DNA from: JBDTMC01 sp039934475
Lineage (GTDB): Bacteria > Acidobacteriota > Terriglobia > Bryobacterales > Bryobacteraceae
Length of the DNA: 15,169 nucleotides
Reading direction: 5' to 3'
Assembly: GCA_039934475.1 (NCBI GenBank)
Contig: JBDTMC010000156.1
Coordinates: 1 to 15,169 of the forward strand
Shown here: positions 1 through 7,989 of the stretch, in pieces
Layout: each line of letters opens with the position of its first letter
Numbering within the stretch: the first letter of the stretch is position 1
Position numbers and translations under genes: made by a program
The notes under the pieces: generated by a model
Seen by the model: only the letters and a program-made list of their open reading frames with translations
What the model was told of the DNA's origin: nothing
Database searches by the model: none

Positions 1-40
1 TTCAGAGAACGCCGTGCGCCTGCTGGGCCTCGCGGGGTAA
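1..40 (+). CDS. C-terminal end of an upstream gene, possibly an amidohydrolase (partial)
   Basis: The frame starting at base 2 reads SENAVRLLGLAG and stops at TAA (38-40). A conserved ENAxRLxGL ending is typical of TIM-barrel amidohydrolases of the dipeptidase/imidazolonepropionase type, where it is the last helix. Only twelve residues are visible, so the family is a guess. The next gene starts 4 bases after the stop, so the two probably share a transcript. An amidohydrolase here would fit the catabolic look of the next three genes. Confidence 0.35.
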   Translation, partial: SENAVRLLGLAG

Positions 41-44
41 TGCG

Positions 45-1421
45 ATGGCAGCTGCTGCGCAAGCGACACAACGCCTGCCGCGCGTTCTGGGACCGCTGCA
101 AGGCTTCGGCATCGTCGTCGGCGGAGTGGTGGGCGCCTCCATCTTCATCGTGCCGTCTCTCGTTGCGCAGAAGGTTCCGTTTCTCGCAGGCATCTTCCTC
201 GTCTGGATCCTCGGCGCATTGGTCAGTATCGCCGGCGTGCTGACGCTGGCGGAACTGGCGGCGATGCTGCCGCGCGCCGGCGGCGGCTATGCCTACATTC
301 ACGAGGCGCTGGGGCCGCTGGCCGCATTCCTTTTCAGTTGGACCGACGCCCTGCTGATTCGCGCCGGTGCGGCAGCCGCCATCAGTTTCAGCTTCGGCAT
401 CTTCTTTTCGAAAGTGGTGCCCGGACCCGCGTGGATGCCTGCGCCGGTTTATCAGGGCGCGCTGGCGGCTACGGTGATCGTGCTGCTGGCGTGCCTGAAT
501 GCCGTGGGCACGCGTCTGGGAGCCAATGTCCAACTCGCCGGAACCGTCTTGAAAATGGTCGCGCTCGGCTCGGTTGTCATTCTCCCTGTGTTGCTCTGGC
601 GCGGCGCGCCTGGCCTGTCGTCAGTGCGCTTCTGGCCCGCCGAGTTCAACGGCGCGGTCTTCTCCGGCATGCTCGCGGCCTGCGTCCCCATCTTGTGGAC
701 TTACGCTGGATGGGAACAGTTGGGACACCTCTCCGAAGAGATGCATCAGCCGGGACGCAACCTGCCGCGAGTGCTCACGCTTGGTATGCTCACCGTGGCG
801 GCGCTCTACCTCGCCGTGATCTTCGGAATCCACCTCGTGCTTACGCAGCAACAAGTGACCTCCAGCGAAGCCGTGGGCGCTGACTTCTTCCGCGCGCTGC
901 TTGGGCCCGTGGGTTCACTACTGGTGTCCATCGTCGTCATGATCTCGGCTGTCATCGTCGCCAACGGCGCGGTACTCGCCGGCCCGCGCTCCTGTTTTGC
1001 CCTTGCCCGCGACGGCATGTGCCCCGCTTGGTTTGGCCGCGTCCATCCGCGTTTTGAAACGCCCGCGAATGCGATCTTCGCTCTCGCCCTATGGTCCGTT
1101 CTTCTCATCGCCGCTGCCGCCACGTTCCTTTTGAAGCAGAAGTCTCTATTTGAGGCTCTCATCACATACGTGATGTTCGGCGAGATGTTGTTCCTGGCGC
1201 TGGTCATGATCAGCGCTTTTGTCCTGCGCCGCAAACGCCCCGAATGGCCAAGGCCGTATCGTACTTGGGGCTACCCGTTCACGCCCGCCGCCAGCCTGCT
1301 GGCCACCGTCGTTCTGATGGCAGGAATGGCGCGTACCAGTCCCGTGGAGGTGCTCACTGGCGCCTTCATCATGGCGGCCGGCCTTCCCGTGTGGTGGGTT
1401 TACACAAAGCGATTACGATAG
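45..1421 (+). CDS. APC-family amino-acid permease
   Basis: This 458-residue integral membrane protein has about twelve hydrophobic segments, the usual size and topology of the amino acid-polyamine-organocation superfamily. TM1 carries the glycine-rich unwound motif VVGASIFIVP (residues 28-37). Around residues 69-99 the pattern AELAAMLPRAGGGY followed by ALGPLAAFLFSW matches the conserved TM2-TM3 region of the family, with GGGY where many members have GGEY. Such carriers take up or exchange amino acids at the inner membrane; the substrate cannot be read from sequence. ATG at 45 follows a GGGG stretch (34-37) at suitable spacing. The PLP enzyme gene starts 5 bases after the stop, so the two are almost certainly co-transcribed, which suggests the permease imports that enzyme's substrate. 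Confidence 0.9.
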   Translation: MAAAAQATQRLPRVLGPLQGFGIVVGGVVGASIFIVPSLVAQKVPFLAGIFLVWILGALVSIAGVLTLAELAAMLPRAGGGYAYIHEALGPLAAFLFSWTDALLIRAGAAAAISFSFGIFFSKVVPGPAWMPAPVYQGALAATVIVLLACLNAVGTRLGANVQLAGTVLKMVALGSVVILPVLLWRGAPGLSSVRFWPAEFNGAVFSGMLAACVPILWTYAGWEQLGHLSEEMHQPGRNLPRVLTLGMLTVAALYLAVIFGIHLVLTQQQVTSSEAVGADFFRALLGPVGSLLVSIVVMISAVIVANGAVLAGPRSCFALARDGMCPAWFGRVHPRFETPANAIFALALWSVLLIAAAATFLLKQKSLFEALITYVMFGEMLFLALVMISAFVLRRKRPEWPRPYRTWGYPFTPAASLLATVVLMAGMARTSPVEVLTGAFIMAAGLPVWWVYTKRLR

Positions 1422-1426
1422 AAGCT

Positions 1427-2584
1427 ATGGACCCTCTGCTCGCCTGGCGCGAAGAATTTCCGATTCTGGGCCACACCACGTACATGATCAGCCACTCGCT
1501 GGGGGCGATGCCGCGGCGCGTTGAGGAACATCTCCGATCATTCACCAATACGTGGGCTACGCGCGGGATTCGTGCCTGGGAAGAGGGTTGGTGGGACACG
1601 CCGGTGACGGTGGGCAACCTTGTTGGAACCATCATCGGAGCGGGCGAAGGCGAAGTGGTGATGCAGCAGAACGTCAGCATCTGCCAGTGGGTGGTGACGT
1701 CCTGTTTCGACTGGTCCGGACCGCGCAACAAGCTGGTGACTGACGGCCTGAATTTCCCGTCGAACGATTATATCTATCACGGTCTGGAGCGGCAGGGCGC
1801 CCGTGTGGTCAATGCGCCCTCGTCCGATGGCATGACGCTGCCGGTGGGGACCGTGCTCGATCTGATCGATGAGCAGACGGCGCTGGTCTCGGTCTCGCAC
1901 GTCGCGTTTCGCAGTTCCTACTTGCAGGACTTGGGGGCGATCACAGAGAAAGCGCACTCCGTGGGCGCGATGATCGTGGCCGATCTGTATCAATCGGCCG
2001 GCACCGTACCCGTGGATGTCCGCGCACTCAATGTCGACTTTGCCACTGGTGGTTCGGTGAAATGGCTCTGCGGTGGACCGGGGGCCGGTTACCTCTACGT
2101 GCGCCGCGATCTTTGGGACACCTTGCGTCCCGGCGCCACCGGCTGGATGGCCCATGAAGAGCCCTTCGCATTTGAGGCCGGTCCGGTGCGCTACGCGCGC
2201 GATGCGTTTCGGTTTCTCAATGGCACACCCAACGTACCCGCAATGTACTCCGCACAGGGGGGATACGAGATCATTAATGAAATTGGCGTGCCGGCGATTC
2301 GCGAGAAATCCGTACGGCAGACACAGCGTCTGATTGCGCTCGCTGACGACGCCGGTTTGAAAGTAAACACGCCTCGCGATCCCGCCCGGCGCGGCGGTGT
2401 AGTCATCCTCGACGTCCCTAACGGCAAGGACGTGACGCGGGAACTGGCGCGGCGCGAAATTCTCGTCGACTATCGCCCCGGCGCCGGCATCCGCGTGGCG
2501 CCACACTTCTACACGACCGACGACGAAGTGGAGCATACGGTGAATGAGATCGCCTCCATCGTGCGTGCTCCGGTCACCTTATAA
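1427..2584 (+). CDS. Kynureninase-like class V-fold PLP-dependent enzyme
   Basis: A 385-residue fold-type I PLP enzyme. The N-terminal YMISHSLGAMP (19-29) parallels the YLxGNSLGxxP signature of kynureninases. SVSHVAFRSS (155-164) followed by AH..GA and VADLYQSAG (184-192) holds the pyridine-nitrogen Asp (D186). GGSVKWLCGGPGAGYLYVR (208-226) holds the Schiff-base lysine K212. Bacterial kynureninase is about 415 residues and cleaves kynurenine to anthranilate and alanine; this protein is somewhat shorter and differs at signature positions, so a related hydrolase, lyase or desulfurase is possible. The frame stays open upstream into the permease gene, but ATG at 1427 is chosen because it follows the permease stop by 5 bases and starts the homologous sequence. 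The 3' end overlaps the convergent hydrolase gene by 6 bases. Confidence 0.82.
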   Translation: MDPLLAWREEFPILGHTTYMISHSLGAMPRRVEEHLRSFTNTWATRGIRAWEEGWWDTPVTVGNLVGTIIGAGEGEVVMQQNVSICQWVVTSCFDWSGPRNKLVTDGLNFPSNDYIYHGLERQGARVVNAPSSDGMTLPVGTVLDLIDEQTALVSVSHVAFRSSYLQDLGAITEKAHSVGAMIVADLYQSAGTVPVDVRALNVDFATGGSVKWLCGGPGAGYLYVRRDLWDTLRPGATGWMAHEEPFAFEAGPVRYARDAFRFLNGTPNVPAMYSAQGGYEIINEIGVPAIREKSVRQTQRLIALADDAGLKVNTPRDPARRGGVVILDVPNGKDVTRELARREILVDYRPGAGIRVAPHFYTTDDEVEHTVNEIASIVRAPVTL

Positions 2585-3316
2585 CGACAGCGACAGCGCG
2601 CGGCTCAGCACCACGCCCCACGCCGTTGAACGCGGATCGATCAGATCGAAATGGTCGCAATCGTCCACCTCGATCAATTCGACGCCGCCTGGATCTTTTG
2701 CCCGGGCCTTGGCATAGTCACGGCTCAACTCTGGCGGCACGTTGGCGTCCTGCCGCCCGTGAACTAGAACTCGTGGCACAGTCGCCCCATGCAGCATAGC
2801 GCAGGCTTCGGTAAGGTGTTCAATGGATCCACCAAGGAACTCCTTCACCGCGTCATTACTTAGGTGGAGGTCCGCCGCCTTCTGCAAGTTCGCTACCGGA
2901 GCGAGCGCGACTACGCCCTTTAGCGACGGTTCCTCCGCCGCTGCCCGCAGCGCCAGATGCCCGCCTGCCGAATGACCGAGCACCACCGTCCGCTTCGCCC
3001 CAGTCTCATGGCGTGCCAACCGCAAAGCGGTGAGGATGTCGTCATACGATCCAGGCCATCCTCCGCCAGGGTCGCCCACGCGGCGATACTCGACATTGGC
3101 CGTAACAACCCCGGCCGCCGTCAGTGCCGCGCAGAGGTGTCCCGCGTGGAGCAGGTCATATCGTGCGCGCCAGAATTCGCCGTGAATCATCACCGCCAAC
3201 GCGGGCGCCTGTTTGTTTGCCGGAAAGCGAAAGTCGATGAACTGCGCCGGTTCCTTCCCATAGGCCAATCGTCTGGCGGCGGGCGGCGGGGGCAGGGTTA
3301 GGATGTCAGTGGACAT
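2579..3316 (-). CDS. Alpha/beta hydrolase, kynurenine-formamidase-like
   Basis: A 245-residue cytosolic alpha/beta hydrolase with no signal peptide. Visible motifs are HGEFWRARYDL at 45-55 (the oxyanion strand, normally HGGFWR), EYRRVGDPGGGWPGSYDD (76-93), the nucleophile elbow GHSAGG (114-119, Ser116), Asp190 in HGRQDANVP and His222 in DCDHFDL, which complete a Ser-Asp-His triad. The EYRRVG...GGWPG pattern is typical of bacterial hydrolases annotated as arylformamidase/kynurenine formamidase-like, although the fold alone does not fix the substrate. ATG at 3316 is chosen over an upstream in-frame TTG (3334) because GGAG lies 8 bases before it (3325-3328). The gene converges on the kynureninase-like gene with a 6-base overlap, and the proximity fits a shared pathway on opposite strands. 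Confidence 0.82.
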   Translation of the reverse strand: MSTDILTLPPPPAARRLAYGKEPAQFIDFRFPANKQAPALAVMIHGEFWRARYDLLHAGHLCAALTAAGVVTANVEYRRVGDPGGGWPGSYDDILTALRLARHETGAKRTVVLGHSAGGHLALRAAAEEPSLKGVVALAPVANLQKAADLHLSNDAVKEFLGGSIEHLTEACAMLHGATVPRVLVHGRQDANVPPELSRDYAKARAKDPGGVELIEVDDCDHFDLIDPRSTAWGVVLSRALSLSL

Positions 3317-3324
3317 GGGCGAGT

Positions 3325-3328
3325 CTCC
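3325..3328 (-). promoter_or_regulatory. Ribosome binding site deciding the hydrolase start
   Basis: GGAG on the minus strand ends 8 bases before ATG 3316. The alternative TTG start at 3334 lies upstream of this motif, so the ATG is the better start. Confidence 0.6.
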
Positions 3329-3407
3329 GCACAATTCTACGCCTTCGATTGGGGCGGGCTGTGATACCCTCCTTGTGTTCTAGATCGGTGGCGGAGACAG
3401 GGGAGCG

Positions 3408-4679
3408 ATGGCGAACAAGACTTGCTTTGTGGTGATGGGATTCGGGACGAAAACCGACTACACCAAGCCGAAAACGTTTAATCTCGATAAGACGTACCGC
3501 ACAATCATCAAGCCGGCGGCCGTTCTGGCGGGATTGGACTGTATTCGTGCCGATGAGATACAGCACTCGGGCAATATCAATGTGCCGATGTACCAGTGGC
3601 TCTTAAACGCCGACGTGGTTGTGGCCGACGTATCCACTTACAACTGCAATGCCTTCTACGAACTTGGCGTACGGCACGCACTGCGGCCGCACGCCACCAT
3701 CATCATCAGCGAAGACGGGCTCACTTTCCCGTTCGATATCGGCCAGATCGCGGTGCGGAAATATCATCATCTCGGTGAGGGCATCGACTTCGAGGAGGTA
3801 CAGGCCAAACAGGAGGAACTGTCGACGCTGATGAAGGACATCGTCGATCAGCAGAACGTCGATAGTCCGGTTTATACGTTTATCCCTGGCTTGAATCCGC
3901 CGGGGGAGGGGAAGGCGGCCGCGCCTGTCGCCGTGGCGTCGCTAACAGCCGCTCCGCCCGATACCCGTACCGTAAGCATCCTCACGGAGCAGGCCGAGAA
4001 GGCCCTGGACAACAAGAAGTTCCTCGTGGCAAAGGAGCTGTTTCAGGAGTTGCGCGAGTTGATACCGCAGGAGCCGCACTTCGTGCAGCGTCTGGCGCTG
4101 GCGACTTATAAATCGAAGATGCCCACTGAAAAGGAGGCTCTCGATGAGGCGCGCGTCCTTCTGGAAACTCTGAAACCGGAGGACTCTACCGATCCCGAAA
4201 CGCTTGGGCTGCTGCAATCCGTTCATAAGCGCCTGTGGAGCATGGAACACGACCACGCCGATTTGGAAAGGGCGATCTGGGCGAGTGAGAAGGGCTTCGT
4301 CCTCAGGAACGATTACTACAACGGCATCAACCTCGCGTTCCTCTACAACGTGCGGTCGGCCGAGTCCACAGGGGCCGAAGCTATTGCCGATTTCGTAAAC
4401 GCCCAACGCGTACGACGCCGTGTGATGGCGATCTGTGAGGTGCTGGTGCAAGAGATGGCAACCGATGCCGGAAAAACGCGGTACGACACGGAGGCTCGCT
4501 TCTGGGTGATGGCCACCCTGGCGCAGGCCTACGTTGGTCTGGGTGACGAGGTAAAGGCGCAAGCGCACCTCAATAACGCCCTGGAATTGAAGCCGCCGGG
4601 ATGGATGGTGGAGAGCACAGAGGAACAGTTGAAGATACTGCGTAGCTTGCTTGAGAAGTCACCCCTGGTTGGATTGTGA
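3408..4679 (+). CDS. DrHyd/TIR-like nucleotide-acting domain + TPR protein (bacterial TRAFs-binding type)
   Basis: A 423-residue soluble protein. The N-terminal domain (1-162) runs CFVVMGFGTK (6-15), a YRTIIKPA..AGLDCIRADE stretch (30-50), then ADVVVADVS (68-76) and NAFYELGVRHALRP (81-94), and ends in DSPVYTFIPG. This is the nucleoside 2-deoxyribosyltransferase/TIR-related Rossmann-like fold; E85 in FYELG sits where the catalytic Glu of such N-glycosidic hydrolases lies. An Ala/Pro-rich linker (about 163-187) leads to an all-helical region (about 190-415) with TPR-like spacing, as in proteins annotated as TRAFs-binding domain (DUF4071/TPR-S type), relatives of the N-terminal region of animal ASK (MAP3K5) kinases. 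In bacteria such proteins are suspected stress or immune sensors. An AGGGGAG stretch precedes ATG 3408, though its spacing is short. The stop overlaps the start of the helicase-nuclease gene by 4 bases, so translation is coupled. The NAD or nucleotide substrate is an inference. Confidence 0.82.
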   Translation: MANKTCFVVMGFGTKTDYTKPKTFNLDKTYRTIIKPAAVLAGLDCIRADEIQHSGNINVPMYQWLLNADVVVADVSTYNCNAFYELGVRHALRPHATIIISEDGLTFPFDIGQIAVRKYHHLGEGIDFEEVQAKQEELSTLMKDIVDQQNVDSPVYTFIPGLNPPGEGKAAAPVAVASLTAAPPDTRTVSILTEQAEKALDNKKFLVAKELFQELRELIPQEPHFVQRLALATYKSKMPTEKEALDEARVLLETLKPEDSTDPETLGLLQSVHKRLWSMEHDHADLERAIWASEKGFVLRNDYYNGINLAFLYNVRSAESTGAEAIADFVNAQRVRRRVMAICEVLVQEMATDAGKTRYDTEARFWVMATLAQAYVGLGDEVKAQAHLNNALELKPPGWMVESTEEQLKILRSLLEKSPLVGL

Positions 4680-7600
4680 AGGTCCGCGGCGGCGAAGTGC
4701 TTCTTAGCGCAACAGATGTCGCTAATCATCTGTCTTGCGTGCACTTGACCGCGTTAAGCCTGCAGGTGGCACGCGGGGAAATAGAGGCCCCAGCGTGGGA
4801 AGATCCGCATCTGGCGGTGCTGCAGCTACGAGGAATGGAGCACGAGCGCGCCTATTTGTCTTCCCTCCGCGAGCGCGGGCTGGCCGTTCTGGATCTTACT
4901 AACCAGCCGCCTCAAGACACACTCAATGCGATGCGACAGGGCGTGCCGGCGATCTACCAGGGCACGCTAGGCGCGGGACAATGGGGCGGCCGAACTGACG
5001 TTCTTCTCCGTGTGGAACGGCCGAGCGGATTCGGCGCGTGGTCGTACGAGGTCGTCGATTGCAAGCTGGCCAGCGAGACGAAGGCCGAGACCGCGATGCA
5101 GCTCTGCCTGTACAGCGAACTGCTCGAAGGGTTGCAGGGTGTGCAGCCGGAGTTCTTCCACGTCATTCGGCCGAATGTCGATTTTCAGCCCGAATCCTAT
5201 CGAACGGCGGCCTACGCCGCGTACTTCCGCCAAGTAAAGCAATCACTGCAACAGGCGGTTGCGGCCGATACTCGCGACACCTATCCAGAACCGGTGGAGC
5301 ACTGCGAAATGTGCCGCTGGTGGAAGCGCTGCGATACCCAGCGCCGTCGCGACGATCATCTTTCGTTCGTCGCCGGCGTGTCGCGGCTGCAGCGGAAGGA
5401 ACTGACAAAACACGAAGTGGGGACGCTGCGCCAGTTGGCTGCTCTGCCGCTGCCGGTTCCTTTTGCTCCTGACCGTGGATCGCGTGAAGGCTATGTGCGC
5501 ATTCGGGAGCAAGCCCGTGTGCAGTTTGAAGCGCGCGAAGAGAGCCGCATGAAGTTTGAGCGGCTGGACCTGGAAGCGGGCAAGGGCTTGTACCGGCTAC
5601 CTGCGCCGTCTGCCGGTGATATCTTCCTCGATTTCGAAGGCGATCCTTTTGTGGATGGCGGCGGCCTGGAGTATCTTACTGGCATCCAGACAGCCGAGGG
5701 CTACCAAGGGCGATGGGCAGTGGACCGCGAGCAGGAGCGCAGCGCGTTTGAGTGGCTGATCGATCTAGCCATGGAGCGCTGGCTGCGCTATCCCGACCTG
5801 CACATCTACCACTTCGGCGCCTATGAGCCGGGCGCGGTGAAGCGGCTGATGCTTCGTTACGCCACGCGCGAGGAAGAAGTGGATCGTCTTCTGCGCGGCG
5901 AGAAGTTCGTCGATCTCCACGCCATCGTCAAGCAGAGTGTGCGCGCCAGTGTGGAGCAATACTCGCTGAAGGACGTAGAACGGCTCTTCGGATTTGAGCG
6001 GCAGGTCCCGCTTGCCGATGCCAGCCAAGCGCGGCACTTCGTCGAACACCAGTTGGAATTGGGTTCGCCGCAGGCATTGGGCGAGCGGGTGAAGGCGATC
6101 GTGGAACGGTACAACGACGATGATTGCCGCTCCACGGAAGGGTTGCGCGCGTGGCTGGAAGAGGTCCGCAGCAGCCTGGATATTCCCCGGCCGGTCCCTA
6201 AGGACACGGCCCCCAGTGAGGAAGTGAGCGAGGCGCAGCGGAAAGTGGCGGAAGTGTTCGCCGCGTTGACGCACGATCTGCCGGCAGAGCCCTCCGAACG
6301 CAACGCGGAGCAGGCGGCGCGATGGTTGCTGGCGCACGCGCTGGACTGGCACCGGCGCGAGGACAAAGTGAAGGGGTGGGAATTCTTCCGCCTGAAAGGC
6401 CTTGTAGAGGAAGATCTGTACGAAGAGAAGCAAGGTCTGGCGGGCCTCTCCTACCTACAGCGGCTTCCAAAATCGAAGCCCCGCGAGCGGAGTCCGATTG
6501 ACCGCTATAGCTATCCTCCGCAAGAGTGCTCGATTCGGGCGGAGGACCCCCTCTACACCCTTGATGGAGAACGTTTCGGCGAGGTTCATGCCATCGACAC
6601 GGACGCGCGTACCATCGACGTGAAGAAGCCTGTGAGGTTGGACAGCACCCACCCTCCAGCCTGCTTCGCCCACCGGCACGTGGATAGTAAGGAACTGTCC
6701 AACGCCGTCCTCAGGCTGGCACAGTGGATCGTCGCGAACGGCATGGATGCCGAGGGAGAGTACCGCGCGGCGCGCGATCTGTTGCTGCGGAAGGCGCCGC
6801 GAGCGGAGGGCGGTGTGCTGCCCATCCAAGGACCACCCGGCTCGGGAAAGACCTACCGGGGTGCGCGCATGATCGCCGACTGGATCGGGCAGGAGAAGAG
6901 CGTTGGCGTCACTGCGGTAGGTCACAAAGTGATCGACAAGTTGCTGTGTGAGGTTTTGGATGCCACCGCAAGCGCCGCTCGCTGCGGGCACAAGGGAGAG
7001 GATGACGGTGGCGCTATACGGATGGCGGCCAGCAATGAGGAGGCACTGGAGCTGCTGCAATCGGGCAAAGTCGACGTGATGGGTGGCACCGCGTGGATGT
7101 GGGCCCGCCCGGACTTTGCCGCCAAGTTAGATGTCCTGGTTGTGGATGAAGCCGGCCAGATGTCATTAGCCAATGTGTTGGCGTGTGCGGGGGCCGCCCG
7201 AAGCCTCGTCTTGCTCGGCGATCCTCAGCAGTTAGAGCAGCCTCAGCAGGGGAGCCATCCCGAGGGTTCCGACATCTCCGCGTTGGCCCACCTTCTGGGT
7301 GGCGCCAAGACGATCAGCGTGGAGCAAGGACTATTCCTCGGCCAGACGTGGCGCCTCCATCCGGATCTCTGTGCCTACACGTCGGAGATGTTCTACGAGG
7401 GTCGCCTCACTTCGGTGGACGGACTGCACCGGCAGCGCATTGATGCCGGCGACTTCTTGAGCGGGGCGGGCTTGTGGTGGGCTCCTGTCGCGCATGAAGG
7501 CAACCAGAGCCACTCCGATGAGGAGATCGAAGTGGTTGCCTGGATGTTAGAGCAGCTCACGCAGACGGGTGCCACATGGGTCAACAGAACGGGCGAGCGT

Positions 7601-7975
7601 AAACCTTTGACACAAGACGATGTATTGATAGTCGCCCCGTACAACGACCAGGTGAGCAGGTTGAAAGATCGCCTGCCAGGCGCAAAGGTCGGGACGGTGG
7701 ATAAGTTTCAGGGACAAGAGGCGGCGGTCGTTCTTTACTCGATGACCTCGTCGAGTCCCGAAGATGCCCCGCGCGGCATGGAGTTCTTATACAACCTGAA
7801 CCGCTTCAACGTCGCGACGTCCCGCGCGCGCTGTGCCTGCATTGTCATCGGTAGTCCGAAGCTGTTCGCGCCGGGATGCCGGACGCCGCGGCAGATTGAA
7901 CTGGCCAATGCCCTCTGCCGGTACGCCGAGCTAAGTGGACGTTTGCGAGTTGTGGAGCGCGTCGCCGGCGTCTGA
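4676..7975 (+). CDS. Fe-S RecB-like nuclease / DEDD-like exonuclease / SF1 helicase fusion (TM0106 family)
   Basis: A 1099-residue protein with three catalytic modules. Residues 1-225 are a RecB-family PD-(D/E)XK nuclease: GGRTD (D108), EVVDCK (E125-D128-K130) and QLCLY (Q142, Y146). Cys21 with C210, C213 and C219 gives the 1+3 cysteine layout of Fe-S nucleases such as Cas4, AddB and Dna2. Residues about 312-495 form an RNase H-like/DEDD exonuclease with DFEGD (D319, E321), YHFGAYE (378-384) and YNDDDC (479-484). Residues about 670-1070 are an SF1 helicase: Walker A GPPGSGKT (719-726), motif II VVDEAGQ (822-828), GDPQQLEQPQQG, motif IV-like TWRLHP, motif V TVDKFQGQEA (1007-1016) and motif VI NVATSRAR. 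The order matches the TM0106 RecB-like family with a Dna2/Upf1-type helicase. All key residues look intact. The GTG start (4676) lies inside the upstream stop (GTGA), giving coupled expression. Roles in recombination, repair or phage defence are all possible. Confidence 0.88.
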   Translation: MKVRGGEVLLSATDVANHLSCVHLTALSLQVARGEIEAPAWEDPHLAVLQLRGMEHERAYLSSLRERGLAVLDLTNQPPQDTLNAMRQGVPAIYQGTLGAGQWGGRTDVLLRVERPSGFGAWSYEVVDCKLASETKAETAMQLCLYSELLEGLQGVQPEFFHVIRPNVDFQPESYRTAAYAAYFRQVKQSLQQAVAADTRDTYPEPVEHCEMCRWWKRCDTQRRRDDHLSFVAGVSRLQRKELTKHEVGTLRQLAALPLPVPFAPDRGSREGYVRIREQARVQFEAREESRMKFERLDLEAGKGLYRLPAPSAGDIFLDFEGDPFVDGGGLEYLTGIQTAEGYQGRWAVDREQERSAFEWLIDLAMERWLRYPDLHIYHFGAYEPGAVKRLMLRYATREEEVDRLLRGEKFVDLHAIVKQSVRASVEQYSLKDVERLFGFERQVPLADASQARHFVEHQLELGSPQALGERVKAIVERYNDDDCRSTEGLRAWLEEVRSSLDIPRPVPKDTAPSEEVSEAQRKVAEVFAALTHDLPAEPSERNAEQAARWLLAHALDWHRREDKVKGWEFFRLKGLVEEDLYEEKQGLAGLSYLQRLPKSKPRERSPIDRYSYPPQECSIRAEDPLYTLDGERFGEVHAIDTDARTIDVKKPVRLDSTHPPACFAHRHVDSKELSNAVLRLAQWIVANGMDAEGEYRAARDLLLRKAPRAEGGVLPIQGPPGSGKTYRGARMIADWIGQEKSVGVTAVGHKVIDKLLCEVLDATASAARCGHKGEDDGGAIRMAASNEEALELLQSGKVDVMGGTAWMWARPDFAAKLDVLVVDEAGQMSLANVLACAGAARSLVLLGDPQQLEQPQQGSHPEGSDISALAHLLGGAKTISVEQGLFLGQTWRLHPDLCAYTSEMFYEGRLTSVDGLHRQRIDAGDFLSGAGLWWAPVAHEGNQSHSDEEIEVVAWMLEQLTQTGATWVNRTGERKPLTQDDVLIVAPYNDQVSRLKDRLPGAKVGTVDKFQGQEAAVVLYSMTSSSPEDAPRGMEFLYNLNRFNVATSRARCACIVIGSPKLFAPGCRTPRQIELANALCRYAELSGRLRVVERVAGV

Positions 7976-7989
7976 CGTACACTTCCAGA

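Noticed and set aside
1244..1426. Upstream extension of the kynureninase-like frame by 61 codons into the permease gene.
   Set aside because: The extension has no family similarity, lies entirely inside the permease coding sequence, and ATG 1427 fits the normal N-terminus.
1538..2536. 332-residue open frame on the minus strand.
   Set aside because: It lies wholly opposite the kynureninase-like gene, is His/Arg-rich without any motif, and reflects codon bias at high GC.
3942..4568. 208-residue minus-strand frame.
   Set aside because: Antisense shadow of the TPR region; no ribosome site or recognisable domain.
5765..6433. 222-residue minus-strand frame inside the nuclease-helicase gene.
   Set aside because: Opposite strand of clear exonuclease-domain coding sequence; low-complexity Arg/Ala/Leu composition.
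4676..7975. Cas4 or a CRISPR-associated nuclease, based on the Fe-S RecB domain.
   Set aside because: No cas genes or repeats are nearby, and the fused DEDD-like and helicase domains point to the TM0106/Dna2-like family.
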